Assembly (NCBI GenBank): GCA_944390825.1
Contig: CALXRG010000018.1
Location: forward strand, 1-49,486
Source: an uncultured Akkermansia sp.
Lineage (GTDB): Bacteria; Verrucomicrobiota; Verrucomicrobiia; Verrucomicrobiales; Akkermansiaceae
Length of the DNA: 49,486 bases
Reading direction: 5' to 3'
Positions 1 through 9,120 of the stretch are shown piece by piece. Each line of letters begins with the position of its first letter. Position 1 is the stretch's first letter. The position numbers were made by a program, and so were the translations under genes. Under the pieces are notes generated by a model. That model worked only from the letters and a program-made list of their open reading frames with translations, ran no database searches and was not told the DNA's origin.

Positions 1-404
1 AAGCAACCATAAAAATGCCTTGGCAGCATTTCTCTCCCGAGAGATCCTTCGGTGCGTTTTATTTTGACGCAATGCGCGAATCCATGTTCGGCCAGCCGGT
101 GAGCGTACAGGCCGGCGGACTGCTCTTTGACGCTGCCAGCCGGGTGCACGCAGATGACGCTGGGGTAGGTTTTTGCCGGGTCAAAATCCTTGGGAAGAAA
201 GAGGTTGCCGATGAGAACGATCTGATTGCTGCGCAGGAAGGAGACCTTGCGCACGCTCACGCCGGTATCCGATTCAACCGGGGTTACCGTGACTTGCTCC
301 GTGGCAGGTACGCCGGGGAGTTCGAGGTGAGGGGAATTGACAGGCTCGGCGTGGAGGGGGTAAGCGAGTGTCGCTGATAGAAGGTAAAGGGGTAGGAGTC
401 TCAT
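1..404 (-). CDS. Exported dienelactone-hydrolase-like alpha/beta hydrolase, N-terminal part only (cut by window edge)
   Basis: The frame opens at an ATG at 404 with a signal peptide (MRLLPLYLLSATLAYPLHA) and runs off the window. Residues from about 35 to 110 follow the second hydrolase of this cluster (2524-3579) step for step: a beta-hairpin start, LPKDFDPAKTYPSVICVHP, then VKEQSAGLYAHRLAEHGFA. After that point (below base 75) the homology stops abruptly. The expected segment ALAFDPSFTGESSG is missing and unrelated codons follow without a stop. The nucleophile elbow would lie outside the window. The gene starts 22 bases after the stop of the alcohol dehydrogenase, so it is probably the last gene of the LysR-linked cluster. 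The abrupt break may mean a frameshift, a rearrangement or an assembly join at the window edge. Confidence 0.7.
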   Translation of the reverse strand, partial: MRLLPLYLLSATLAYPLHAEPVNSPHLELPGVPATEQVTVTPVESDTGVSVRKVSFLRSNQIVLIGNLFLPKDFDPAKTYPSVICVHPAGSVKEQSAGLYAHRLAEHGFAHCVKIKRTEGSLGREMLPRHFYGC

Positions 405-426
405 GGGGCGATGGAAAAGGGGTTTA

Positions 427-1608
427 TTATTTCCAGGAGTCGCGGAAGATTGTGAGGATGTCTTCATCACTCATGGGGATGCGGTCGCTGGTGAACATGA
501 TGCCCATGACGTCGCGCGCATTGCGGACGAAGGTGCCGAATTCACAGGGGCAGATGCCGTAGTCGGCCATTTTGAGTTCGGCGACGCCGCAGGCTTCCTG
601 AAGGCGCTGGAGGGCGGTGAGGAAGTCTTCGGGCTTGGTTGCCTCGGGCATGCCGAGGGCTTGGGCGAGGCGGATGAAGCGGTCGTCGCAGGCGTGGTGC
701 TCGATGAAGTAGCGGTAGTAGGCGAGGCTGATGATGATGAGGCCGGCGCCGTGGGGAAGGTTCGGGTGGTAGGCGGAGAGGGCGTGCTCCATGCCGTGCT
801 CGCTGGTGATGAGGGTGAGGCACATGACGAGGCCGGAGAGGGTGTTGGCAAAGGCGACGCGGGTGCGGGCTTCGAGGTCGTTGCCGTTCCGGACGGCGCG
901 GGGGAGGTGGGTGGCGAGTTGCTCGATGGCGGTGAGGGCACACAGGTCGCTCATGAGGTTGGCGCCGCGGGCGATGTAGCCTTCGATGCTGTGGAAGAGG
1001 GCGTCGAAGCCTTGGAAGGCGGTGAAGTGCGGGGGGACGCTGAGCATGAGCTCGGGGTCGACGATGGCCAGGCAGGGGAAGAGACTGGGGTGGCTGATGA
1101 AGGCTTTTTCAAAGGTGTCGGTCTTGGTGATGACGCCGGAGCAGTCGGTTTCCGAGCCGGTGCCGGCGGTGGTGGTGATGGCGATGAGGGGCAGGGGTTT
1201 GGTGCGGGGGGCTTGGGCTTTGCCGGTGCCGATGGGGACGTAGTCCCAGAGTTCGCCGGGGTTGGTGGCCATGAGGGCGATGCCTTTGGCGGCGTCCATG
1301 ACGCTGCCGCCGCCGAGCGCGATGATGAAGTCGCACTGGTGTTGCCTGGCTGCGGCGGCGCCGGCATTGACGTTGTCGACGGTGGGATTGGGTTCGATGC
1401 CGTCGTAGACTTCGCTGGTGATGCCGGCGCGGGTGAGTTGTTCCTGGGTGCGGCTCAGGTAGCCGTTGGCGCGGGTGGAGGTGCCGTTGGAGATGACGAT
1501 GAGGGCTTTGCTGCCGGGCATGGGCTGGTCGCCCAGGGTGTTGAGTTTACCGGGGCCAAACAGGATGTGCGTGGGGATGAATTGGTCGTATGCGAGGGTT
1601 GTGTTCAT
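427..1608 (-). CDS. Iron-containing alcohol dehydrogenase (393 aa)
   Basis: Cytoplasmic group III (iron-dependent) alcohol dehydrogenase, reducing aldehydes or oxidising alcohols with NAD(P)H. The nucleotide-binding motif GGGSVMDAAK is at residues 99-108 and TTTAGTGSETD follows at 145-155. Metal ligands expected from FucO are present: D202 and H206 in FQGFDALFHS, H271 in SEHGMEH, and H286 in PHGAG. The length matches the family. It lacks a signal peptide, unlike its neighbours. The protein is a full-length paralogue of the plus-strand gene at 20438-21619, with the same 393-residue length and long identical blocks. It lies 262 bases downstream of the flavodoxin gene and 22 bases before the truncated hydrolase, which suggests an aldehyde or quinone detoxification role. 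The substrate cannot be told from sequence. Confidence 0.93.
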   Translation of the reverse strand: MNTTLAYDQFIPTHILFGPGKLNTLGDQPMPGSKALIVISNGTSTRANGYLSRTQEQLTRAGITSEVYDGIEPNPTVDNVNAGAAAARQHQCDFIIALGGGSVMDAAKGIALMATNPGELWDYVPIGTGKAQAPRTKPLPLIAITTTAGTGSETDCSGVITKTDTFEKAFISHPSLFPCLAIVDPELMLSVPPHFTAFQGFDALFHSIEGYIARGANLMSDLCALTAIEQLATHLPRAVRNGNDLEARTRVAFANTLSGLVMCLTLITSEHGMEHALSAYHPNLPHGAGLIIISLAYYRYFIEHHACDDRFIRLAQALGMPEATKPEDFLTALQRLQEACGVAELKMADYGICPCEFGTFVRNARDVMGIMFTSDRIPMSDEDILTIFRDSWK

Positions 1609-1870
1609 GGTGGTGTGTATAGGGAGTGTAGGAGGTTTGTATTGTGGTTTGAATGATGGTTCGTGTGTTTAAGGTGCTGTGTATAAGTTGCTTGGATGTT
1701 ATCGTGGGGCGGGTGCGTGGGGACAGAGGGGGTGTGCTGCGCTGCGGTTGGCGGCGCATGGCGGTGGGGGGATGGATGGGTGCGTGGGCGGGTGGTAAGG
1801 CAGTCCTTAGCGGGAGCGCTGGAGGAATGCGCAGGTGGTGGCCTTGTGTTTCGTCACGGGCGTTGTGTTG

Positions 1871-2476
1871 TCAGCGCTTGGGAACGGGTGCCAGCCGGAG
1901 GCTGTCGAGCCACTGCCGGAGAGCCCGGTCGCTTTCACGCCCGCTGAAGCGCTTGCCCGGTTTCCAGATGGCGCGGGGGGCGAGGGGGTGCAGGTGGGTG
2001 TCGCTGGCGCCTAGGGGGCTGGAGCCGGAGGTGCAGAAGGGGACGATGGTTTTGCCGGCGAGGTTGTGCTGTGCGAGGAAGGTGGAGATGACCCGCGGGG
2101 CTTCGCCCCACCAGATCGGGTAGCCAAGGAAGATGATGGAGCTTGCGGCGATGGCGGGACAGTTGCCGGTGATGGCGGGGCGGGACGCGGGATCCTGCTG
2201 TTCGCGGTTGGCGCGGGAGTTGGCGACTTCGTAGTCGAGATCAGCCGCGGTGTAGGGCTCGGTGGGTTCGATGCGCCAGGTGGTGGCGCCTGTGGCAGCG
2301 GCGATGCGCTCGGCGAGGGCCTGGGTGGTGCCGGTGCAGGAGAAGTAGACGACCACAGCTTGCCCACCGCCAGGGGCGGTGGGGGCTGATGCCGAGGCTG
2401 CTGCGTCTTCGGGACCGGCGGCGGCACTCATGCAGGTCATGCCGAGGCAGAGGATGGAGGTTCTGAGGAGGTTCAT
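1871..2476 (-). CDS. Flavodoxin-family protein with N-terminal signal peptide
   Basis: A 201-residue flavodoxin-fold protein. After a signal peptide (MNLLRTSILCLGMTCMSAAAG) and an Ala/Pro/Ser-rich linker, the core starts at VVVYFSCTGTTQALAERIA. Its SCTGTTQ loop is the FMN-phosphate-binding loop of flavodoxins. Later segments IIFLGYPIWWGEAPRVI and IVPFCTSGSSPLG are typical of the short-chain flavodoxin_4 group found in gut bacteria. Export of a flavodoxin is odd, because FMN is made in the cytosol; no twin-arginine motif is seen. The gene starts 47 bases after the hydrolase stop, so it is likely co-transcribed with it. It probably acts as an electron donor or quinone/azo reductase in the cell envelope; the partner is unknown. 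Confidence 0.88.
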   Translation of the reverse strand: MNLLRTSILCLGMTCMSAAAGPEDAAASASAPTAPGGGQAVVVYFSCTGTTQALAERIAAATGATTWRIEPTEPYTAADLDYEVANSRANREQQDPASRPAITGNCPAIAASSIIFLGYPIWWGEAPRVISTFLAQHNLAGKTIVPFCTSGSSPLGASDTHLHPLAPRAIWKPGKRFSGRESDRALRQWLDSLRLAPVPKR

Positions 2477-2523
2477 CGGATGTGATGGGAGTGCTGTTGA
2501 TGATTCAACGGGAGTGCTTTTGA

Positions 2524-3579
2524 TTATTGGAAGGCTTTCCGGAAGAAGGCGTTGATGCGCTCGAAGGGGATTTTGTCCATGTTGTCGTAGAGGTCGGTGT
2601 GGTTCGCGCCGGGGACGATGAGCAGTTCTTTGTTGTCGCCGCGGAGTTTGCTGAAGGCCGTTTCGCCAAAGTAGCGCGAATGGGCTTTTTCACCGTGGAC
2701 GATGAGAACGGGCGTGGTGATTTCCCCGGCGTAGTCCAGGAGGGTGGTGTTGATGAAGGCTTGGGTCGAGGTGGTGTTCCAGCCTTGGTTGGAGTTGAGT
2801 GAGCGCTTGTGGTAGCCGCGCGGGGTTTTATAGTAGGCGTAGTAGTCTTTGACAAACTGCGGGGCGTCGTCCGGCAGGGGGTCGATGACGCCGCCTGCCC
2901 GCTGATAGCTGCCGGCTGCGGCATCCTTGAGCCGCTGGTCGGCGAGACTCTGACGCAGGGCTGCGCGCTGCTCGGGGGTGGTGGTGTCGTTGTAGCCAAA
3001 GGTGTTGACGCGGCACATGTCGTACATGGTGGAGGCGACCGTTGCTTTGATGCGGGGATCGAGAGCGGCGGCGTTGATGGCAAAGCCACCCCAGCCGCAG
3101 ATGCCCACGATGCCGATGTGCCCGGCCTCGGCGTAGGGGAGGAGGGAAAGGAAATCTACGGCGGCGCAGAAGTCTTCCGTGTTGATGTCCGGCGAGGCGA
3201 CGTAGCGCGGCTCTCCGCTGCTTTCACCGGTGAAGGAGGGATCGAATGCCAGAGCAATGTAGCCCATGGAGGCCAGTTGCTGGGCGTAGAGCCCGGAGGC
3301 TTGCTCTTTGACGGCGCCAAAGGGGCCGGAGACGGCGATGGCGGGGTAGGTCTTGCTTTCATCGAAGTTCGCCGGGAGGTAAAGATGGCCGGCGAGCGTG
3401 ATGCCGAAGCGGTTCGGGAAGGTGACGCTGAGCGTTTGAATGGCAGGGTTGACGGCGAAGACTCGGGAGTTCTCTGTGATGGGGGTCATGGTGGTGTGGG
3501 GTTGCTTGGAGCTTGATTGGGCAAATGCGGGGGAGAGCAGGCCACAGAGGGCGAGCAGCAGGATGGAGGTCGTTTTCAT
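2524..3579 (-). CDS. Exported dienelactone-hydrolase-like alpha/beta hydrolase
   Basis: A 351-residue alpha/beta hydrolase. I chose the ATG at 3579 because it opens a clean signal peptide (MKTTSILLLALCGLLSPAFA); an in-frame ATG 48 codons upstream would add a Pro/Ser-rich tail overlapping the previous gene. The nucleophile elbow reads GICGWGG (residues 159-165), with a cysteine at 161 where most hydrolases have serine, as in dienelactone hydrolase. The acid is probably in the VLIVHGEK strand (near 291-298) and the catalytic histidine is H327 in PGANHTDL. The paralogue at the window start shares the N-terminal half. The gene lies 43 bases after the CMD-cupin gene and 47 before the flavodoxin gene, consistent with one operon. 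The substrate is unknown; an ester, lactone or thioester in the periplasm is plausible. Confidence 0.9.
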   Translation of the reverse strand: MKTTSILLLALCGLLSPAFAQSSSKQPHTTMTPITENSRVFAVNPAIQTLSVTFPNRFGITLAGHLYLPANFDESKTYPAIAVSGPFGAVKEQASGLYAQQLASMGYIALAFDPSFTGESSGEPRYVASPDINTEDFCAAVDFLSLLPYAEAGHIGIVGICGWGGFAINAAALDPRIKATVASTMYDMCRVNTFGYNDTTTPEQRAALRQSLADQRLKDAAAGSYQRAGGVIDPLPDDAPQFVKDYYAYYKTPRGYHKRSLNSNQGWNTTSTQAFINTTLLDYAGEITTPVLIVHGEKAHSRYFGETAFSKLRGDNKELLIVPGANHTDLYDNMDKIPFERINAFFRKAFQ

Positions 3580-3622
3580 ATACGTGTTTTTGGCGTTTGG
3601 TGGGTTTGGGTGGTGGAATGGG

Positions 3623-4456
3623 TCAGTTGGCGGGGGCGAGCTGGTCATACTCCGCATCGGTGACGGGTTCAAGCCATTCGTTGGAGCAGTCCTGCCCGCT
3701 GACTTCAACAGCCAGGTGCGCAAACCAGCTGTCGGCAGCAGCGCCGTGCCAGTGCTTCACGCCGGCAGGAATGTGGATGACGGTGCCGGGCAAAATGGCC
3801 ACGGCTGGTTTACCTTCTTCCTGGTACCAGCCGCGGCCGGCCACGCCGATGAGCATTTGGCCGCCGCCGCTGGTGGCATGGTGGATGTGCCAGTTGTTGC
3901 GGCAGCGGGGTTCAAAGGTGACGTTGGAAATGGTGACCTGCTCCCGGGAGATGGGGGCGAGGTAGCTGTTGCCGGTGAAGTAGCGGGCGTAGGCGGTGTT
4001 CGGTTCGCCAATGGGGAAAATCATCTCGCTCTGGAAGGCGGCTTTGGCGTCGGTAGGCGTCGCCCCTGCCGGGTCGGCCCAGACGTCTTTGGCCAGGCGG
4101 AAGGCCGCCCAGGCTTTCGGCCAGCCGGCGTAGAAACCGATGTGGGTGAGAATCTCGGCAATTTCTGTGCGGGTGATGCCGTTCTTTTTCGCTTCCTTCA
4201 AGTGGTAGGAGAGCGAGGTGTCGGTGATGCCCATGCTGATGAGAGCCGTAATCGTTACAAGACTGCGGTCGCGCAGGCCGAGTTTGTCCGTACGGCTCCA
4301 GACTTCGCCGAAGAGGACGTCGTCATTCAAAGCTGCGAATTGGGGTGCGAAGTCACCGAGCTGGTCGCGCCCGGCGGTTTGTTTGATGGTTGGTTGTGCC
4401 ATAAGGGTGGAGGTGCTGAGGGTGAGTGCGATGAGGGCGATGGATGTTGTGTTCAT
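3623..4456 (-). CDS. Exported fusion of carboxymuconolactone-decarboxylase domain and cupin
   Basis: A 277-residue two-domain protein. The ATG at 4456 starts a signal peptide (MNTTSIALIALTLSTSTLMA). Residues about 30-130 form a carboxymuconolactone decarboxylase (CMD/AhpD-fold) domain (RSLVTITALISMG, YHLKEAKKNGITRTEIAEIL, HIGFYAGWPKAW). It has no CxxC pair, so it is not an AhpD peroxidase. Residues about 150-270 are a cupin barrel with the metal site WHIHH and a later KHWHGA. Such fusions are common in gut bacteria next to flavodoxins, aldo-keto reductases and LysR regulators, but no reaction is established. It is the first gene after a promoter (4543-4571) and a LysR-type dyad (4592-4610), and probably leads the operon down to 427 or beyond. 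Confidence 0.9.
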   Translation of the reverse strand: MNTTSIALIALTLSTSTLMAQPTIKQTAGRDQLGDFAPQFAALNDDVLFGEVWSRTDKLGLRDRSLVTITALISMGITDTSLSYHLKEAKKNGITRTEIAEILTHIGFYAGWPKAWAAFRLAKDVWADPAGATPTDAKAAFQSEMIFPIGEPNTAYARYFTGNSYLAPISREQVTISNVTFEPRCRNNWHIHHATSGGGQMLIGVAGRGWYQEEGKPAVAILPGTVIHIPAGVKHWHGAAADSWFAHLAVEVSGQDCSNEWLEPVTDAEYDQLAPAN

Positions 4457-4542
4457 GTGAGATGTGGGGGGTGGTTTGTTCTGATTGCCTATCCGGATTG
4501 ACTGCGGTGGTGATGCGATGTTCACCGTTGGCTGATATCTGT

Positions 4543-4571
4543 ATTTTACAGAGAAACACGCCGGATGCAAA
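4543..4571 (-). promoter_or_regulatory. Promoter of the CMD-cupin operon
   Basis: On the minus strand TTTGCA (4571-4566), a 17-bp spacer and TAAAAT (4548-4543). The expected start of transcription is near 4536, giving a leader of about 80 bases before the ATG at 4456. The weak -35 suits an activated promoter. Confidence 0.55.
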
Positions 4572-4591
4572 TACTTGCTCGGCATACGGAG

Positions 4592-4610
4592 TCATGCCTA
4601 AAAGGCATGA
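4592..4610. promoter_or_regulatory. Candidate LysR-family binding site (perfect 19-bp dyad)
   Basis: TCATGCCT-AAA-AGGCATGA is a perfect inverted repeat containing the T-N11-A core (T4595, A4607) recognised by LysR-type regulators. Its centre, 4601, is 65 bp upstream of the predicted transcription start at 4536, the classical position of a LysR recognition site. A LysR gene lies directly upstream. Confidence 0.6.
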
Positions 4611-4652
4611 GAGGGTTCGTCTATGCCTGGTAAAAAGGGTGCACAATTCTGG

Positions 4653-4676
4653 CACCGGGCCAGAGCGTGCCCGGTG
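4653..4676 (-). terminator. Hairpin downstream of lysR
   Basis: CACCGGGC (4653-4660) pairs with GCCCGGTG (4669-4676) around an 8-base loop, about 180 bases past the lysR stop. There is no T-run, so factor-independent termination is uncertain. Confidence 0.35.
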
Positions 4677-4756
4677 GCATGGCGATAGCTTGGCAAAACG
4701 GGCCACCAGCGGGAAGAGGGGGGATGAGCGTGCCAATGGGGCCGAAAGGCCCTGGT

Positions 4757-4838
4757 AGCCCTGATAGACCGGATGGATCTGATGAACCGGATGAACTTGA
4801 TGCACCGGGTGGACTTGATGCACCGGGTGGACCGGGTG
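4757..4838. repeat. 18-bp tandem repeat, about four and a half copies
   Basis: Units at 4757-4774, 4775-4792, 4793-4810 and 4811-4828 share the core CTTGATGCACCGGGT with a few substitutions; the two copies nearest lysR are almost identical. A partial copy follows. It is a small minisatellite right behind the lysR stop codon. Confidence 0.8.
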
Positions 4839-4852
4839 AGATGCCCGGCGCG

Positions 4853-5770
4853 TTATCCCTTGTTACCTGGGGAATCGAGTGCGGCTTCCAGCTTGCGCAC
4901 GTGCTGGTACAGCGTCAGGTAAAATACCTGGGCTGCCGGGTTGAAAAAGCGGACCTTTTTCCAGATGAGGTAGGCCTGAGAAGTGAGTTGCGGGGAGAAG
5001 GGGACGAAACGGAAGGGAGAATCGGGCGCGGTCGATACAAGGTCTTCCAGCGTTATGGCGCAGCCCTGGCCGGATTTCACAAAGAGAGTGGCATTGTAGA
5101 TGAGATTGTAGCGAGCCCGAATGTCGCAGGTGTTCAGGTCTTTGCCCAGCCACCCCGAAAGAAAGGAAATCACCGGCGGCCGGTAGGGAATCAGCAGCGG
5201 CTGCGCGGCAACTTGTTCCGGCGTGACCGCTGCTTGGCCGGCCAGAGGATGATCCCGATGGAGCAGAATCCCCCAGACGTCGCGGTGAGGCAAACGCTGC
5301 GAGTCGAAGCGAACGATGTCGACGGGTTCGAGGATGAACCCAAAATCGATCAGCCCGCTTTCCAGCTGCTCCGCGATGGTGGTCGCATGGGCGGTTTGCA
5401 TGCTCAGGCGGACGCCGGGAAAGCGTTTGTGCAGTTTCCGGGCGACGTCTGCGATGATCTGCATGCCGGAGGATTCTGCGCAGCCGAGGTAGACTTCGCC
5501 GCTGATGTCGGTTTGCTTGGAGGAAAATTCCTTGACGGTCCGGTCGGTAAGAGAGATGATTTCTTCCGCCCGCTGGACGAAACGCAGTCCTGCTTCCGTG
5601 AGTTGGAGCCGATTGTTGTCGCGTTGGAAAAGCGGGGTGCTGAGTTCTTCTTCCAACTCTGCAATCTGCCTCGAAAGGGTGGGCTGGGTGATGTGCAGAG
5701 CAGTGGCGGCACGGGTGATGGAGTGTTCCCTCGCAACGGCAAGAAAATAGCGCAAGACTCGGAGTTCCAT
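4853..5770 (-). CDS. LysR-family transcriptional regulator
   Basis: A 305-residue LTTR. Residues 1-60 hold the winged helix-turn-helix (LRYFLAVAREHSITRAATAL, then ITQPTLSRQIAELEEEL), and the rest is the two-lobed effector-binding domain. I place the start at MELRVLRYF (5770), the usual LTTR beginning, rather than an ATG six codons upstream. The gene is on the same strand as, and upstream of, the CMD-cupin cluster, instead of the usual divergent arrangement. It probably activates that cluster through the dyad at 4592-4610. The effector is not predictable; in similar gut loci the inducer is thought to be a redox-active or electrophilic compound. Confidence 0.92.
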   Translation of the reverse strand: MELRVLRYFLAVAREHSITRAATALHITQPTLSRQIAELEEELSTPLFQRDNNRLQLTEAGLRFVQRAEEIISLTDRTVKEFSSKQTDISGEVYLGCAESSGMQIIADVARKLHKRFPGVRLSMQTAHATTIAEQLESGLIDFGFILEPVDIVRFDSQRLPHRDVWGILLHRDHPLAGQAAVTPEQVAAQPLLIPYRPPVISFLSGWLGKDLNTCDIRARYNLIYNATLFVKSGQGCAITLEDLVSTAPDSPFRFVPFSPQLTSQAYLIWKKVRFFNPAAQVFYLTLYQHVRKLEAALDSPGNKG

Positions 5771-5778
5771 AATTTGGC

Positions 5779-5807
5779 AGTCAACCATAAAAAGGATGGC
5801 GAGTCAA
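5779..5807 (-). promoter_or_regulatory. Possible lysR promoter
   Basis: TTGACT (5807-5802), 17 bp, then a second TTGACT (5784-5779) in the -10 position, 8 bases before the ATG at 5770. The geometry matches the leaderless promoters elsewhere in the window, but the -10 is poor. Confidence 0.3.
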
Positions 5808-6008
5808 GGAGGAATGAAACTGCACTGAGTCATCGGGTGTTTATACCAGGGGGATGAGTGTCGCTGGTGTTAGGAAAAGGAGGCATCGAGGCCAGGAGTA
5901 CCTCGCGTCGTGAGGACGGTTACCATGTCGCTCCCATATCAGATCCGTTCCGGGAGGAACTTCAGAAGCTCAAGGTGAAGAGGAAAGAGGTAAGCACTCA
6001 ACAGCCAG

Positions 6009-6048
6009 CAAACCGCCGCATACCATTAATGGCATGTACGGCGGTTTG
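6009..6048 (-). terminator. Long hairpin downstream of rsfS
   Basis: CAAACCGCCG (6009-6018) and CGGCGGTTTG (6039-6048) form a perfect 10-bp stem. The loop carries an inner CCATTAATGG palindrome, so the whole element is nearly symmetrical. It lies 55 bases past the rsfS stop and is the likely 3' end of the ftsH-rsfS transcript, although no T-run follows. Confidence 0.55.
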
Positions 6049-6103
6049 TGGGGTGGGAAAAAGGCTCCCTGGGTGATTCGTGTGCGGGGAATGCGGGGTG
6101 GTG

Positions 6104-6448
6104 TTAGTTCCAGCTGATGCGGTTTTCTTCTTTCCAGATTTTTTCCAGGCCGTAGAAGTCGCGTACTTCGCTGGACATGACGTGCAGCATGACGTCGATG
6201 TAGTCCAGCACGGACCACATGGCGTTGGGGGTGCGCTCGGCGTAGACGGGTTCGATTTCGTGTTTTTCCCACAGTTCTTTGTCGACGTCGCGCAGGACGG
6301 CGCGCAGGTGGGGGGTGGAGGTGGCGGTGCACACGACGGCGAAATCTGTGAGGTTGGATTGGCCGCGGAGATCGTAGACGGCGATGTCGGTGGCTTTGGC
6401 GTCATCGGCTGCGCGGGCGCAGGCTATGGCTAATTCCTGGCTGGTCAT
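6104..6448 (-). CDS. rsfS: Ribosomal silencing factor RsfS
   Basis: A 114-residue protein of the RsfS/Iojap (DUF143) family, which binds ribosomal protein uL14 and blocks 50S-30S joining when nutrients are scarce. Family hallmarks are visible in order: DIAVYDLRGQSNLTDFAVVC (residues 21-40), a central helix with LRDVDKELWEK, the ERTPNAMWSVLDYIDVMLHV block, and a C-terminal RDFYGLEKIW. The size is standard. It follows ftsH on the same strand with a 75-base gap and is followed by a strong hairpin, so a two-gene ftsH-rsfS unit is likely. Confidence 0.95.
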   Translation of the reverse strand: MTSQELAIACARAADDAKATDIAVYDLRGQSNLTDFAVVCTATSTPHLRAVLRDVDKELWEKHEIEPVYAERTPNAMWSVLDYIDVMLHVMSSEVRDFYGLEKIWKEENRISWN

Positions 6449-6523
6449 GTTTCTGTTGGCGTATGGTGTGAGGGAATCAAGGTCCCGGGTGGCCGCCCGG
6501 CCTGGGGGTAGGCCGGGAAGGTG

Positions 6524-8857
<2,334 letters not shown>

Positions 8858-8880
8858 GTGTCAATGTGTCGGTTGCGCGG

Positions 8881-8909
8881 ATTGTAGCGTATGAAGCGGT
8901 TGTTGGAAA
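8881..8909 (-). promoter_or_regulatory. ftsH promoter
   Basis: TTTCCA (8909-8904), 17 bp, TACAAT (8886-8881), then a 23-base stretch to the ATG at 8857. The -35 is weak and is overlapped by a palindrome. Confidence 0.55.
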
Positions 8910-8918
8910 CAAGTTTCC
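8905..8918. promoter_or_regulatory. Palindrome overlapping the ftsH -35
   Basis: GGAAAC-AA-GTTTCC is a perfect 6-bp inverted repeat around a 2-base centre, sitting on the -35 hexamer. It is a candidate operator for a stress regulator. Confidence 0.4.
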
Positions 8919-9120
8919 GAGACATACAGTCTAATAGGCTGTCATTCGCGCGTGGTGGAGGGTGGTGGTGAATCTGGAGGGGTGGAGAGTGGTGGTGAGT
9001 TTTTTGGGGGGGGATGATGTGTGGGGTCGCGGGTGGGGGCTCGGGGCTAAGGCGCTGATGTGGGGCTGTGTGCTGCTGCGCTGGGATGCCGGGGGCCGTG
9101 CGGTTCCTGGTTGGAGTGGG

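Larger units (their letters stand above)
4457..4852. other. 396-bp regulatory region between lysR and the CMD-cupin gene
   Basis: No credible gene is present. It holds, from the CMD-cupin start outward: an 80-base leader, a second small dyad TCTGTA-TTT-TACAGA (4538-4552) overlapping the -10, the promoter at 4543-4571, the T-N11-A dyad at 4592-4610, a GC-rich hairpin at 4653-4676 that could end lysR transcription, and an 18-bp tandem repeat at 4757-4838 just after the lysR stop. Confidence 0.75.
5771..6103. other. 333-bp intergenic region between rsfS and lysR
   Basis: No gene is supported. It holds a long hairpin after rsfS (6009-6048) and the putative lysR promoter next to the lysR start. 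The remainder (about 5835-5990) shows no clear signal. Confidence 0.6.

Noticed and set aside
403..1656. Long open frame on the plus strand opposite the alcohol dehydrogenase
   Set aside because: Its translation is Gly/Ala/Glu/Val-rich low complexity, typical of the antisense of a GC-rich gene; the minus-strand frame has clear family motifs.
4353..4823. Minus-strand frame encoding a (VHPVHQ) repeat
   Set aside because: It is the translation of the 18-bp minisatellite plus the CMD-cupin leader; no start signal.
5804..5833. Nine-codon leader peptide (MTQCSFIPP) before lysR
   Set aside because: No Shine-Dalgarno or promoter in front, and it overlaps the putative lysR -35.
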